64,000 nt of DNA, taken from assembly GCA_964387025.1 (NCBI GenBank), contig CAYLUZ010000005.1:124001-188000 (forward strand), read 5' to 3'. This DNA is from PNON01 sp964387025 (GTDB taxonomy: Bacteria; Chloroflexota; Anaerolineae; Anaerolineales; Anaerolineaceae). Below the pieces are notes generated by a model. That model searched no databases. It was given only the letters and a program-made list of their open reading frames with translations, and was not told the DNA's origin. The position numbers and the translations under genes were made by a program. Below are positions 1 to 8,748 of the stretch, piece by piece; positions within the stretch are counted from its first letter, which is position 1, and each line of letters begins with the position of its first letter.

Positions 1-425
1 TCGGGCCGGCTGTTTGTCCGTCCTATCAGGCCTACTTTTTCGATCCACCCACCTGACCGCTCTTTGGCTTCCTTCTCATTAACACCATCCAGCGTTATGG
101 GCAAAGCCGCGTTTTCAACAGCATCCAGGACCGGAATTAAATTATAGAACTGGAAAACATAACCGATCTTTTGCCGACGAAGTTTGGATAGTTCGTTATC
201 ATTCAAAGTATCAAGAGGTTGACCTTCAATAAGGGTATGTCCTTCAGTGGAACGGTCCAATCCGCCTAATAAATTCAGCAGAGTCGATTTTCCACAACCT
301 GAAGGACCCATCACAGCAACAAATTCTCCTTCATTCACCCTCAAATTGACATGATCCAGGGCAGTGATTGCAGTTTCACCTGATCCATATACTTTAGTTA
401 ATTGTTGAGCTTCGATTATTGCCAT
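1..425 (-). CDS. ABC transporter ATP-binding protein (LolD/MacB type), partial
   Basis: This is the N-terminal 141 residues of an ATPase that powers an ABC exporter or lipoprotein/antimicrobial transporter; the rest lies beyond the left edge. Reading from the ATG at 425, the Walker A motif GPSGCGKST is at about residues 40-48 and the Q-loop FQFYNLIP at about 91-98. The early sequence (MAIIEAQQLTKVY, then a short ALDHV segment before Walker A) is typical of the MacB/LolD/FtsE group, whose members pair with FtsX-like permeases. The signature motif, Walker B and any permease gene are off the window, so the substrate cannot be told. Family is secure; subfamily is an inference. Confidence 0.9.
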   Translation of the reverse strand, partial: MAIIEAQQLTKVYGSGETAITALDHVNLRVNEGEFVAVMGPSGCGKSTLLNLLGGLDRSTEGHTLIEGQPLDTLNDNELSKLRRQKIGYVFQFYNLIPVLDAVENAALPITLDGVNEKEAKERSGGWIEKVGLIGRTNSRP

Positions 426-592
426 ATAGGTTCATTCTTTCCATTGATAAGTGCTATAACACAAAAGCGTTAATTTGTTATCCAACTATATATTGTAATC
501 CCAATTGGTGTGCCATAATTGTTGTTCATATAGATTTATTACCCACAGTGAAATGATAAAATGTGTCATTCAATCAAGAAAAGGAAGGCATC

Positions 593-1030
593 ATGCAAAC
601 AAATACACCAAAAATCATTATCGCCATTTTCTTTATAGCCCATGCTTTCATTCATATCAGTTTAACCTGGGTGCCAATTCCAAAACCAGGTGCCATGCGG
701 ACACCTTTCTTCCCATCCTGGATGAGGTCGGATACAGACCCAAAGTGGCCGATCAGTAAACTGGGTCTGCCAGCCAACCTGGTGCGGATCGCAGGAAGCA
801 TACTATTGCTGGCAGTTACGGTTGCTTTTTGTCTGGCAGCGCTCGGATTATTCGGTGTGACTGGTTTGAACAACCTCTGGATTTCACTGGCTGTTGGTGC
901 TTCCATCGTGTCAATAGTACTGACCTCCCTCTTCTGGCACCCCTGGCTGCCAGCAGGCGTTCTTTTGGATGTGGCGATCCTGGCAGCTATTTACTTCCGC
1001 TTTCCTGCCAGCCTATTTAATGGCAATTGA
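593..1030 (+). CDS. Small multi-pass membrane protein of unknown function
   Basis: About 145 residues with roughly four hydrophobic segments and short loops. I chose the ATG at 593 because a purine-rich stretch (aaggaaggc) sits just upstream. The alternative ATG at 563 would add ten polar residues with no ribosome binding site. No motif is recognisable. The protein starts with a membrane segment after the lysine-containing N-terminus, followed by a proline-rich loop (WVPIPKPGAMRTPFFPSW) and three more hydrophobic stretches. It stands alone between the divergent ABC ATPase gene and the convergent MarR gene. Function unknown. Confidence 0.7.
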   Translation: MQTNTPKIIIAIFFIAHAFIHISLTWVPIPKPGAMRTPFFPSWMRSDTDPKWPISKLGLPANLVRIAGSILLLAVTVAFCLAALGLFGVTGLNNLWISLAVGASIVSIVLTSLFWHPWLPAGVLLDVAILAAIYFRFPASLFNGN

Positions 1031-1085
1031 CTCCGGGAATCAACTTCTTTCGACAATAAAATGAATCTTCCCTTTATTGCCGATC

Positions 1086-1538
1086 TTATAATCTCTTTGA
1101 AATACGCTCAAGGATCTGTAAACCAGTTTCCAATTGGATGATTTCTTCGTCCGACAGGTCATTGAGAAAACGGGTCAATTCTCTTTGGATATTTTTTGTC
1201 AGCTCTTCCATGACCCACCTGCCTCGCAAGGTCAGGTTGACCCTGATCTTCCTGCGATCTTCATCATCCAGCTGCCGGGTGATCAACCCCTGGTCGACCA
1301 AGAGATTAGTCGCAAAGGTCATCTGTGATTTGGAGATGGCCAGTTTTTGTCCCACGTCATTCATTGACTGATCACCTTCATCTGCCAATACCTGCAATAC
1401 CAATAGATGATACATCCCCATACTTAAATGTATATCTTTCAATGCAATAGTCAGGATTTGCTTATCGATCTTCCGGGAAAGGACTTCCGGAGATATTAAT
1501 AAAGAGCGTGTGAGACGATCCAATTGCTCAGCTTTCAT
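1086..1538 (-). CDS. MarR family transcriptional regulator
   Basis: A 150-residue winged-helix regulator of the MarR class, which binds DNA as a dimer and usually represses its own gene and a neighbour until a small ligand binds. The central part shows the expected helix-turn-helix and wing (MNDVGQKLAISKSQMTFATN, then LITRQLDDEDRRKIRVNLT, whose D-x-D-R-R-x-x wing pattern is diagnostic). Length fits the family. The start at 1538 gives the complete N-terminal helix. Direct repeats in the upstream intergenic region (1562-1598) are a likely operator. The divergent gene at 1760 is a plausible target but this is inference. Confidence 0.88.
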   Translation of the reverse strand: MKAEQLDRLTRSLLISPEVLSRKIDKQILTIALKDIHLSMGMYHLLVLQVLADEGDQSMNDVGQKLAISKSQMTFATNLLVDQGLITRQLDDEDRRKIRVNLTLRGRWVMEELTKNIQRELTRFLNDLSDEEIIQLETGLQILERISKRL

Positions 1539-1561
1539 GATCCATTACCAAAATTAATTTA

Positions 1562-1598
1562 GTTATACTATTGTACTATATTATTATTGTACTATAAC
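1562..1598. promoter_or_regulatory. Candidate MarR operator
   Basis: The 11-base word ATTGTACTATA occurs twice, at 1570 and 1586, one and a half helical turns apart. The pair is framed by GTTATA at the left and TATAAC at the right. It lies 24 bases upstream of the marR-type start codon at 1538 and about 160 bases from the divergent gene at 1760. Placement and repeat structure suit autoregulation; binding itself is an inference. Confidence 0.5.
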
Positions 1599-1759
1599 CA
1601 AAAAGAGTATTTTTTATCCTCAATGCTGGATTCGCAGAGATAACTTGGTATATAATGGTCATAATATTGGTTATCCTATCCGACCATCACACAATTAGCT
1701 TTCCATTGAACCTCGGTCTATAATAAACATGCACATCATCTATCTATTGGAGAGGGTAT

Positions 1760-2383
1760 ATGAATAATCCTGAAGCCACACTACAAGCATTATCGATCCT
1801 GCGCAATGGGGGAACCTTTCAGTGGTATGTGCTGCCGCTATTTGCTTTGGTTCTGTACATCTATTTCAACGAGATTTCGAAAAAGAATTGGAAAGGTGTG
1901 GCTGCGGGTCTAGCTCTCTATATGGTGCACTGGTTATACGAAATAGGGAATGCTCTGATCCAGCATTTCTCGGGTCACGCGTTATGGACTGTACCTACCG
2001 GGACAGCTTTCTTGTTACTCGTCGGGGTCGGAATCGAACTCAGCATGATGTTTTCCATTGCCGGGTTGGTCATGAGCAAGCTTCTCCCTGCCGACCCGAA
2101 GGCAAAACTGTTAGGAATCAATAATCGCCTTGTATTTGCTATCGGAAACGCAGCGTTTGCTGGTTTCCTGGAGATATTTCTGGCGAAAACTCCTGCTTTT
2201 GTTTGGGTCTATCCATGGTGGGGTGCTTTGCAGGTAACCATCCTGGTATATATTCCCTTTTTCCTGGCCGCCTTCTATTGCTTTGATTGGAAACCAACGA
2301 TACAACGCCGGTTTATCGGAGGTTTATTTCTGGTCAATGCTGTTGCCTTGATCGTCTTTGCCGGAATTCTTAAATGGATCTAG
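1760..2383 (+). CDS. Multi-pass membrane protein of unknown function
   Basis: 207 residues, almost entirely hydrophobic, with about six transmembrane segments separated by short loops. The ATG at 1760 follows a good ribosome binding site (ggagagggt). No catalytic or transport motif is apparent; aromatic-rich segments such as FVWVYPWWGAL and a KPTIQRR loop near the end are the only distinctive features. It is divergent from the MarR gene across a shared intergenic region that contains a TATAAT-like box near 1651, so the MarR protein may control it. I do not recognise the family. Confidence 0.75.
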   Translation: MNNPEATLQALSILRNGGTFQWYVLPLFALVLYIYFNEISKKNWKGVAAGLALYMVHWLYEIGNALIQHFSGHALWTVPTGTAFLLLVGVGIELSMMFSIAGLVMSKLLPADPKAKLLGINNRLVFAIGNAAFAGFLEIFLAKTPAFVWVYPWWGALQVTILVYIPFFLAAFYCFDWKPTIQRRFIGGLFLVNAVALIVFAGILKWI

Positions 2384-2418
2384 ATTTTTTAAATAATAGG
2401 AATTAATGTGACATTTAT

Positions 2419-2449
2419 TTGACACGGGATTTTGAATTTATAATACAAT
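2419..2449 (+). promoter_or_regulatory. Candidate promoter for the gene at 2558
   Basis: A perfect TTGACA lies at 2419-2424 and a perfect TATAAT at 2439-2444, but the spacer is only 14 bases. Using the overlapping TACAAT at 2444-2449 gives 19. Either spacing is off the 17-base optimum, so this is a candidate only. It sits about 110 bases upstream of the ATG at 2558. Confidence 0.4.
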
Positions 2450-2557
2450 TATTAGAACATCATAAGCTGTGACCTATCAAACCGCGAAGGATCGGGACCA
2501 TCTCAGGGTCAATGGTTATGTTGGAAATAGAAAGAATTCGCTATTTGAGGAGTTGGA

Positions 2558-3625
2558 ATGACACAATTCAAGTATCCCTTCGCGTTCACTGAGGACCGTT
2601 CAAATCCTGTTAGAGGCCACGTCGAACTGGAGCAGCCGCTTCCCTACCAATCACCATCGGGGGGGAGCGGTTTTTATCGTACAGGACGGATTGTTTTGGA
2701 TGACGGAAACGGTCTGGAACTGGTTCTCTACCATAATCCATATACTGCTCATTTTATTTACATCAGAGATGCAAAACTGGATTCAAACCTGATGGAACTA
2801 ACTGGATTATCTCCAGCAGAGACTTCCGGTATGAAAAAGCTGCGATTGCCTGGTCAATTATGCATGGGATCTGAACGGACCGCACTTATTGGAAAAGCTG
2901 TAGATGATTTGATCGGTTCCCCGCCCCTCAGAGATGTTATCACCTCCCGGAAACAACAGAATATGGCTATCTTTCCAATCGCCCGGGAAGGGTTAAAATA
3001 CCAGGTGGCGGAGGCTATCTTTAGTAATTATGGCTATTTCTGTGATGAGATCCTGCTGGATGCCCACCATGTATTCGATAGCTCAGTCCCGGTATATAAC
3101 CGAAAAGTTGAGCTGGGGATATTTAAAGATAAAGACCTGGATAAACTTCAAAAAGAAAAGATCACCGTAGCATTTATTGCCGATAGTATTGCCAGCGGAT
3201 TGGTGATGAAAGAGGTCATTACCCGCATCAATGAACGCTTCACATTTATCGAGCACATTGAAGTGGTTTCACCTCTAACGACAATTCGTGGGCTTTGCCG
3301 GCTGGCCAGAGCAGATGGCGGCAAGAAATCAAAGATCAGGGTCCATATTTTTGAAACTCTGCTCAATGCGCTCCCACCCGATTATTATTATTCAGCACAT
3401 TACAATATACCGGAACTGCATATTCGACCCGAATTGGATGTGGAATATCGGAATTGGTGGGGAAATGATTCGGAAGGCAATGTGGTGGCAGAGACTGCCT
3501 GTGCCGGTTATGGCTGGAGCGAAGCCTTTTACTCACCCCGGAAACAAATCCAGATGATGAACGGTGAATTGCAGAGCCGGCACAACCTGACCATTGCTGA
3601 TATCATCCGTAGCCATATGTCTTGA
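2558..3625 (+). CDS. Conserved-looking protein of unknown function (355 aa)
   Basis: A soluble 355-residue protein that I cannot assign. The ATG at 2558 follows gaggag. The N-terminal ~190 residues contain many beta-prone stretches. From about residue 205 there is a segment (ITVAFIADSIASGLVMKEVI) with the look of a Rossmann-like or phosphoribosyltransferase-like beta strand followed by a glycine-containing turn and helix, then VVSPLTTIRGLCRLARADGG. The C-terminal third is rich in tyrosine and tryptophan (YYYSAHYNIPELHIRPELDV, CAGYGWSEAFYSPRKQ). The phosphoribosyltransferase resemblance is weak and only a suggestion. The gene is followed by a strong intrinsic terminator, so it appears to be a single-gene unit. 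Confidence 0.75.
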   Translation: MTQFKYPFAFTEDRSNPVRGHVELEQPLPYQSPSGGSGFYRTGRIVLDDGNGLELVLYHNPYTAHFIYIRDAKLDSNLMELTGLSPAETSGMKKLRLPGQLCMGSERTALIGKAVDDLIGSPPLRDVITSRKQQNMAIFPIAREGLKYQVAEAIFSNYGYFCDEILLDAHHVFDSSVPVYNRKVELGIFKDKDLDKLQKEKITVAFIADSIASGLVMKEVITRINERFTFIEHIEVVSPLTTIRGLCRLARADGGKKSKIRVHIFETLLNALPPDYYYSAHYNIPELHIRPELDVEYRNWWGNDSEGNVVAETACAGYGWSEAFYSPRKQIQMMNGELQSRHNLTIADIIRSHMS

Positions 3626-3685
3626 CCTAGACAAACGATAAAAGAATTCATTACGATTACTCAGTAATAATATCCATCATTTGAT

Positions 3686-3717
3686 AAATTGGCCTCTTTA
3701 TCTGGGCCAATTTCTTT
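3686..3717 (+). terminator. Intrinsic terminator after the 2558-3625 gene
   Basis: Perfect 9-base stem AAATTGGCC / GGCCAATTT around an 8-10 base loop, followed by a short T-rich run. It is located about 60 bases downstream of the stop codon, between two same-strand genes. Confidence 0.75.
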
Positions 3718-3805
3718 AACTATATTTATTTTATAATTTTTCAGATAATTTTTATAGCACAAGTTATTTTTTAATGATACATTGACATTAATTAATTATT
3801 TTTTT

Positions 3806-6148
3806 ATGCAAATATGGGTGAATATTATCAAAAAACTCTGGAGCAAGTTTAATCCCGGAAACGAACCCGACTTTGATTTAATGCGCAAAGATATCTGGAC
3901 CAGGGATATTTTGCGGATCATGTTATATGTTGTCGGTATCTCGGCAGCCCTGATCCTGGTCGGTGTAATGGCAGGTGTTTTTGATTTTATTGGCACACTC
4001 CCGATCTATATCATTCTGTCCCTCATTATTGCCGCCAGAATTGGCACACATTTTGGCGGATGGCAATGGACAAGGTTCATTCCAATCCTGATGTGCTTTG
4101 GTATGGGTTTCTACTTCTCTACAAATTCGGGTCTAGGAGCGACCGGTTTATTTTATGCTTTGTCAATTTTACTCGCTGGAACTTTGGTCGGTAACAGATC
4201 AAGGTGGTTATTTTTTATACTCTCCATCATCTCCTATTCATATTTTGTGATTGATCAGAGGTATGGACTGGGAGATAACCTCTCACCGATCATTACGACA
4301 TCTTTCTTATTATTGGGAATCTCAGTTTTACAGGGCTATTACAATAACAAACTGCAGATCATCATGACCGACCTCCTAAAAGGGAATATGATACTCAAAG
4401 ATGAAATTTCCCTCCGGAAACAGGCAGAAATGGCAAGCGAAAAACAGCAATCCCTTTATACCCGTCTGGCAAATAACACCTCTGACCTTGTTTGCGAAAT
4501 GTCTTCGGATGGGACGATTCAATACATATCGCCTTCTTATTTGACCACCCTGGGTTATGGTCCGGAATCCCTTATTGGTACATCTGCTTATAATATGGTT
4601 CACCCGGAAGATCGTGGGAAAGCCTTTGAGGCTGAACAAAAAACTATAATGAGTGGTCAACCCAACCAAGCCCGATTGAGAATAATGCACTTTGATGGAC
4701 ATTATTTGCATATGGAAGTAGCAGGATCTCCTTTGATCCAGGAAAACGGTGAAATACTTGGCTTTATCCTTTCCAGCCGGGACATCACTCAACAAGTATT
4801 AGTGGAAGAAGCAATTAAGGAGTCCGAGACTAAGTTCAGAACTATCATTGAATCAATTCCACTTGGTATCCATATGTATGAAACAAATGAGAATGGGGAA
4901 TTGATATTTACCGGATATAACCCGGCTGCTGATAAAATTTTAGGTATTGATCACTCAAATCTGATTGGAACGAATATCCACGAGGCCTTTCCTTCACTTT
5001 CGAACACTGAAATTCCAAGTATTTATACATCTTTAGCAGCGAAAGGTGGGCAATGGGAACAGGAACAAGTATCCTACAAGGATAAAAGTATCAATAGTGC
5101 GTTTAAGGTCCAGGCATTTCAATCCTCCCCGAATAAATTAACCGTTCTATTTTCAGATATTTCTAAACGTATTCAAGCAGAAGAATATCTCCGTTTATCT
5201 GAGGAAAAATTTTCAAAAGCGTTTGTTACCTCGCCCGATTCAATAAATATCAATCGACTTTCAGATGGCATGTATATCGATATCAATGAAGGTTTTTCTA
5301 AATTGACCGGATATTCCCGTGAGGATGTGATCGGGAAGACGTCTGTGGAATTGAATATCTGGGCTAACCCTGACCAACGGGCACTACTAGTGAAAGGGTT
5401 AAGGGAGATGGGGGTGGTTAACAACCTGGAGGCACAATTCCGTTTTAAGGATGGATCGATATCGACCGGATTAATGTCTGCTCGTGTCATTGAAGTAAAT
5501 CACGAAATATGCATCCTTTCCATAACCCGCGATATTTCCGATCGGAAGCGGGCTGAAAATGATCTGCTTTCCGCCCATGCTCAATTGGAACAAGCCTATA
5601 ATGCCACATTGGAAGGCTGGGTACGGGCGCTGGAGATCCGGGAACATGACACAGCCAATCACAGCCGCCGGGTAGTGGAATTGACTGTTTCCATGGCCAA
5701 GAGCATGGGATTTTCCGGGGATGAATTATTGCACATCCAGCGTGGGGCACTCTTGCACGACATTGGAAAAATGGGTGTCCCGGATAGCATCTTACTGAAG
5801 CCGAGTTCATTAACAGCAGAAGAATGGACCATTATGCGCTACCATCCTGTATATGCACGCACATTATTGGAAGAGATCGAATACCTGGTTCCTGCCATGG
5901 AGATTCCTTACTGCCATCACGAACGTTGGGACGGTACAGGTTACCCACGCGGATTATCGGGTGAGGAGATCCCACTTCCCGCGAGGATATTTGCTGTGAT
6001 CGATGTCTATGACGCCCTGCTTTCCGACCGCCCATACCGGCCTTCCTGGTCTTTAGTTGATGTAAAACAATATTTGCTGGATCAGAAAGATAAGCAATTT
6101 GACCCGCAAGTGGTCGATGAATTTTTATCTTTCATTTCCACAAATTAA
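3806..6148 (+). CDS. Membrane PAS-PAS-PAS-HD-GYP phosphodiesterase
   Basis: A sensor that very probably hydrolyses cyclic di-GMP. Numbered from the ATG at 3806, residues ~35-180 form about five membrane spans. Three PAS domains follow (about 220-340, 345-460 and 470-590), each ending in the usual RDITQ / SDIS / RDISDRK exit. The C-terminal 180 residues are an HD-GYP domain with NHSRR, the metal-binding HDIGK, the HHERWDGTGYP motif and the end of the domain at DVYDALLSDRPYRP. All core HD-GYP residues are intact, so activity is expected. No ribosome binding site is obvious; the frame is open back to a TTG at 3782. It is monocistronic and no GGDEF partner lies beside it. Confidence 0.9.
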   Translation: MQIWVNIIKKLWSKFNPGNEPDFDLMRKDIWTRDILRIMLYVVGISAALILVGVMAGVFDFIGTLPIYIILSLIIAARIGTHFGGWQWTRFIPILMCFGMGFYFSTNSGLGATGLFYALSILLAGTLVGNRSRWLFFILSIISYSYFVIDQRYGLGDNLSPIITTSFLLLGISVLQGYYNNKLQIIMTDLLKGNMILKDEISLRKQAEMASEKQQSLYTRLANNTSDLVCEMSSDGTIQYISPSYLTTLGYGPESLIGTSAYNMVHPEDRGKAFEAEQKTIMSGQPNQARLRIMHFDGHYLHMEVAGSPLIQENGEILGFILSSRDITQQVLVEEAIKESETKFRTIIESIPLGIHMYETNENGELIFTGYNPAADKILGIDHSNLIGTNIHEAFPSLSNTEIPSIYTSLAAKGGQWEQEQVSYKDKSINSAFKVQAFQSSPNKLTVLFSDISKRIQAEEYLRLSEEKFSKAFVTSPDSININRLSDGMYIDINEGFSKLTGYSREDVIGKTSVELNIWANPDQRALLVKGLREMGVVNNLEAQFRFKDGSISTGLMSARVIEVNHEICILSITRDISDRKRAENDLLSAHAQLEQAYNATLEGWVRALEIREHDTANHSRRVVELTVSMAKSMGFSGDELLHIQRGALLHDIGKMGVPDSILLKPSSLTAEEWTIMRYHPVYARTLLEEIEYLVPAMEIPYCHHERWDGTGYPRGLSGEEIPLPARIFAVIDVYDALLSDRPYRPSWSLVDVKQYLLDQKDKQFDPQVVDEFLSFISTN

Positions 6149-6262
6149 TCATCTGTAGAAGCAATTATCTTCTCAATATATCAGTTAAATAGAACCTGAC
6201 ATGCTCTGAAAACTATCCTCAAAACTACTTTTGACCCAAATAATTATGATATACTCTGATCT

Positions 6263-6355
6263 ATGCTTTCAACTAACTACTCATTATTAGGGATTGTTTC
6301 CGCTGGTAATTTCATCGTTCCTTGTCGTATTGTGCCTGCGCACGGAAATTATTGA
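6263..6355 (+). CDS. Leader peptide ORF upstream of the ABC-F gene
   Basis: A 30-codon ORF (begins MLSTNYSLLGIV, ends VPAHGNY) lies entirely in the 280-base leader of the ABC-F gene and stops 27 bases before the terminator hairpin at 6383. A TATACT box at 6250-6255 would start transcription at or next to its ATG, so the ORF may be leaderless. ABC-F resistance proteins in other bacteria are commonly switched on when a drug stalls a ribosome on such a leader and prevents terminator formation; that is family knowledge. The function here is inferred from position. No homology can be claimed for so short a peptide. Confidence 0.5.
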   Translation: MLSTNYSLLGIVSAGNFIVPCRIVPAHGNY

Positions 6356-6382
6356 ATCATTATTTTAGTTCAATTTTCTACA

Positions 6383-6414
6383 CCGCCTGGCGCAAAGTCA
6401 GGCGGTTTTTATTT
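6383..6414 (+). terminator. Intrinsic terminator/attenuator in the ABC-F leader
   Basis: Stem CCGCCTG / CAGGCGG with a 9-base loop, followed directly by TTTTTATTT, ends only 15 bases before the ABC-F start codon. It is therefore inside the transcript leader of that gene rather than behind an upstream gene. An upstream GCCTG at 6334-6338, inside the leader ORF, could pair with the CAGGC half of the terminator and act as an antiterminator. Structure is seen; the switching role is inferred. Confidence 0.7.
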
Positions 6415-6428
6415 CATACTGGAGTGTA

Positions 6429-8069
6429 ATGGCTATGATCGAAATTATTTTATCAAATATAAAACTTGTCCTGGGTGCTCGGGTGATCTTTCAGGACCTA
6501 ACCTGGGAAATCCAGCGCAACCAGCGCATAGGTCTCATTGGTCCTAATGGAGCCGGGAAATCCTCCCTGTTCAAACTGATAACCGGTGAATATTCACCTG
6601 AACCCGGTGGAGTTGTGACATCTGCCCGCGGAATTACGGTGGGATATCTATCGCAGCAACCCGAATTTGATCCGGGGTTGAATGTGCTTAATTGTGCTGC
6701 TGATGGAAATCCCCGCCTGTATCAGGTGCGGAAAGAATTGTCACAGGTTGAATCCTCCCTTGGTGACCCTGATGTGTTTGGCTTTGAAAAAGCTCTTTCC
6801 CGGGCTCTTGAAAAGCAGCAATCCCTCCTGGAGGAATACCAGCAGTTGGGTGGCGACCAGTATGAGGATAAGGTCAAAGAATACATGCTCAGTCTTGGCT
6901 TATCAGAGGCTGATTTCTCCAAGGAGATCGGTGAACTTTCAGGCGGACAGAAGAAGCTGGTCGGATTGGTCAGACTACTGCTTGTAAAACCACAGGTTCT
7001 ACTTCTTGATGAACCGGATAACCACTTGGACATGGAAGGGAAAGCATTTCTGGAAAAACTAATCCTAAATTATCCGGGAACAGTTGTGATCATCTCACAT
7101 GACCGTTATTTATTGGATCGTATCGCATCTCATATCGTTGAGCTGGAAGATGGAAGGTTAACCACATTTGAAGGAAATTATTCGGACTACCTGCTGGATA
7201 AACAAGCTAGAACGGCACGCCAGGACGAATTGTATTCCGTACAGCAGCGAACGATCGCCAGGATCGAAACTGCCATTAAGCGTTACTCTATTTGGGCAAA
7301 AGTGTATGACAGTGAAAAATTTGCTAAACGTGCCAAATCCATCCAGCATCGCCTGGACAAAATGGAAAAGATCGAAAAGCCGGTGATAGATCGAAAACGG
7401 ATGGATTTGAAATTAAATGGCTGGCGGGGTTCAAATAAAGTCGTTGAATTTAATTCGGTCACAAAGATTTATGAGGAACAGTATGTGCTCGATTCTGTTG
7501 ACTTGTTGATCCGCCATGGTGAACGGGTCGGAGTGATAGGCAGGAACGGCAGTGGAAAATCAGTACTGCTGCGGCTGGCATTGGCTATTGAAAACCCGGA
7601 TTCAGGTGAAGTCATCATTGGTCCCAGTATACGGACAGCCTGGTATGCCCAGGAACATGAGTCACTCGATTTGAAACTTACTGTACTGGATACCATCCGG
7701 CAGAAGACTGCGATCAGCGAGAAAAATTCTGTATCATTTTTAAATCGCTTCCTTTTCACCTATCGTATGACCTCCCAGCCTGTGTCTGAGCTATCGGGTG
7801 GCGAACGCAGCCGCTTACAGTTGGCATTGGTAATGCTTTCGAACGCCAACTTACTCATTTTGGATGAGCCAACCAATAATTTGGATATCGCGTCTGCAGA
7901 AGTTCTGGAGAATGCCATCCACGATTTTGAGGGAACGGTCCTGGTGGTATCACACGACCGTTACTTCCTGGATCAGGTTGTGGATCGGATGCTGGTTCTG
8001 GAACTAGGAAAGGTAACCGAATATTATGGAGGTTATTCTGAATATCTGCAAAGATCATCCCATAAGTAA
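6429..8069 (+). CDS. ABC-F family ATPase (ribosome-associated, possible antibiotic resistance)
   Basis: 546 residues with two ABC domains and no membrane segments, the defining layout of ABC-F proteins that act on the ribosomal E/P site. Domain 1 has GPNGAGKSS, signature LSGGQKKLVGL and LLLDEPDNHLD. A charged helical linker with KYSIWAK and FAKRAKSIQHRLDKME follows. Domain 2 has GRNGSGKSV, LSGGERSRLQLA and LLILDEPTNNLD. The ATG at 6429 follows ctggagtg. The first Walker B region reads EPDNHLD rather than the usual EPTNHLD. The leader ORF and terminator upstream point to drug-responsive attenuation, as in known resistance ABC-F genes; a general translation factor role is the alternative. Confidence 0.92.
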   Translation: MAMIEIILSNIKLVLGARVIFQDLTWEIQRNQRIGLIGPNGAGKSSLFKLITGEYSPEPGGVVTSARGITVGYLSQQPEFDPGLNVLNCAADGNPRLYQVRKELSQVESSLGDPDVFGFEKALSRALEKQQSLLEEYQQLGGDQYEDKVKEYMLSLGLSEADFSKEIGELSGGQKKLVGLVRLLLVKPQVLLLDEPDNHLDMEGKAFLEKLILNYPGTVVIISHDRYLLDRIASHIVELEDGRLTTFEGNYSDYLLDKQARTARQDELYSVQQRTIARIETAIKRYSIWAKVYDSEKFAKRAKSIQHRLDKMEKIEKPVIDRKRMDLKLNGWRGSNKVVEFNSVTKIYEEQYVLDSVDLLIRHGERVGVIGRNGSGKSVLLRLALAIENPDSGEVIIGPSIRTAWYAQEHESLDLKLTVLDTIRQKTAISEKNSVSFLNRFLFTYRMTSQPVSELSGGERSRLQLALVMLSNANLLILDEPTNNLDIASAEVLENAIHDFEGTVLVVSHDRYFLDQVVDRMLVLELGKVTEYYGGYSEYLQRSSHK

Positions 8070-8087
8070 TGATGCATGCAGTAAACC

Positions 8088-8636
8088 TTATTTCGATGCC
8101 TGGTCAGTGGTCAAAGCGAATCCCGGATAATCGGCACAAACCTGTCGTAACCCCTCTACCGTCGGTTCTATTTGCTTACCTGCCCACCGGGAAAATATCG
8201 CAATAGCTTCAGGATTAACCCTTAGAATTTCGGTAAGATATGCCAGAATTTCTTCATCAGTTAAGGCGACAGCCTTAGCAGGGTAGATTTTCTTATTGAC
8301 CTTAATTCTTACCACTGGACATCTAAGGATGTTTTTATACCAGTCCGTATTTCCCCGCCAACCGGACATTATCCAATAAGAGCCATCCTCTTTATGAAAC
8401 AGATATTCCACCGGGGTGATAACCGGTTTACCAGATCTTCGCCCGGTTGTTGTTAACAATAATATCCATTCAGGAATCAGCCGGTTCAAACCTACTTTAT
8501 CCAGAAGGATTGGGCTCTTGAAAAGAAATTTAAAGAATCCTCCTGGTTTATCCAACGGAACCAGGAGTGTCAAGATCAGGTTGTTACCCTTTTTAAAAAT
8601 CCATTGAATTGTGGTCAATCTGGTTTTTTTGACCAT
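8088..8636 (-). CDS. Deazaflavin (F420)-type nitroreductase family protein
   Basis: 182 residues of the DDN-like split-barrel family (once DUF385), which uses coenzyme F420 or related flavins. The core motif is visible from about residue 52: LLLTTTGRRSGKPVITPVEY, then GSYWIMSGWRGNTDWYKNI and CPVVRIKVNKKIYPAKA. These positions form the flavin-binding barrel. The start at 8636 gives a short basic and hydrophobic N-terminus that may sit on the membrane, as in mycobacterial Ddn. Convergent with the ABC-F gene. Substrate unknown. Confidence 0.85.
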   Translation of the reverse strand: MVKKTRLTTIQWIFKKGNNLILTLLVPLDKPGGFFKFLFKSPILLDKVGLNRLIPEWILLLTTTGRRSGKPVITPVEYLFHKEDGSYWIMSGWRGNTDWYKNILRCPVVRIKVNKKIYPAKAVALTDEEILAYLTEILRVNPEAIAIFSRWAGKQIEPTVEGLRQVCADYPGFALTTDQASK

Positions 8637-8748
8637 GGAATAAACAATTTTCTAAATAATGGATATTGCGAAAACTTTCACACCTTACCAGGATTTTAAG
8701 TAACTGAAAACCATTTTCGCTTTGCCAAAGTTTAAAATCTTGAAATTA

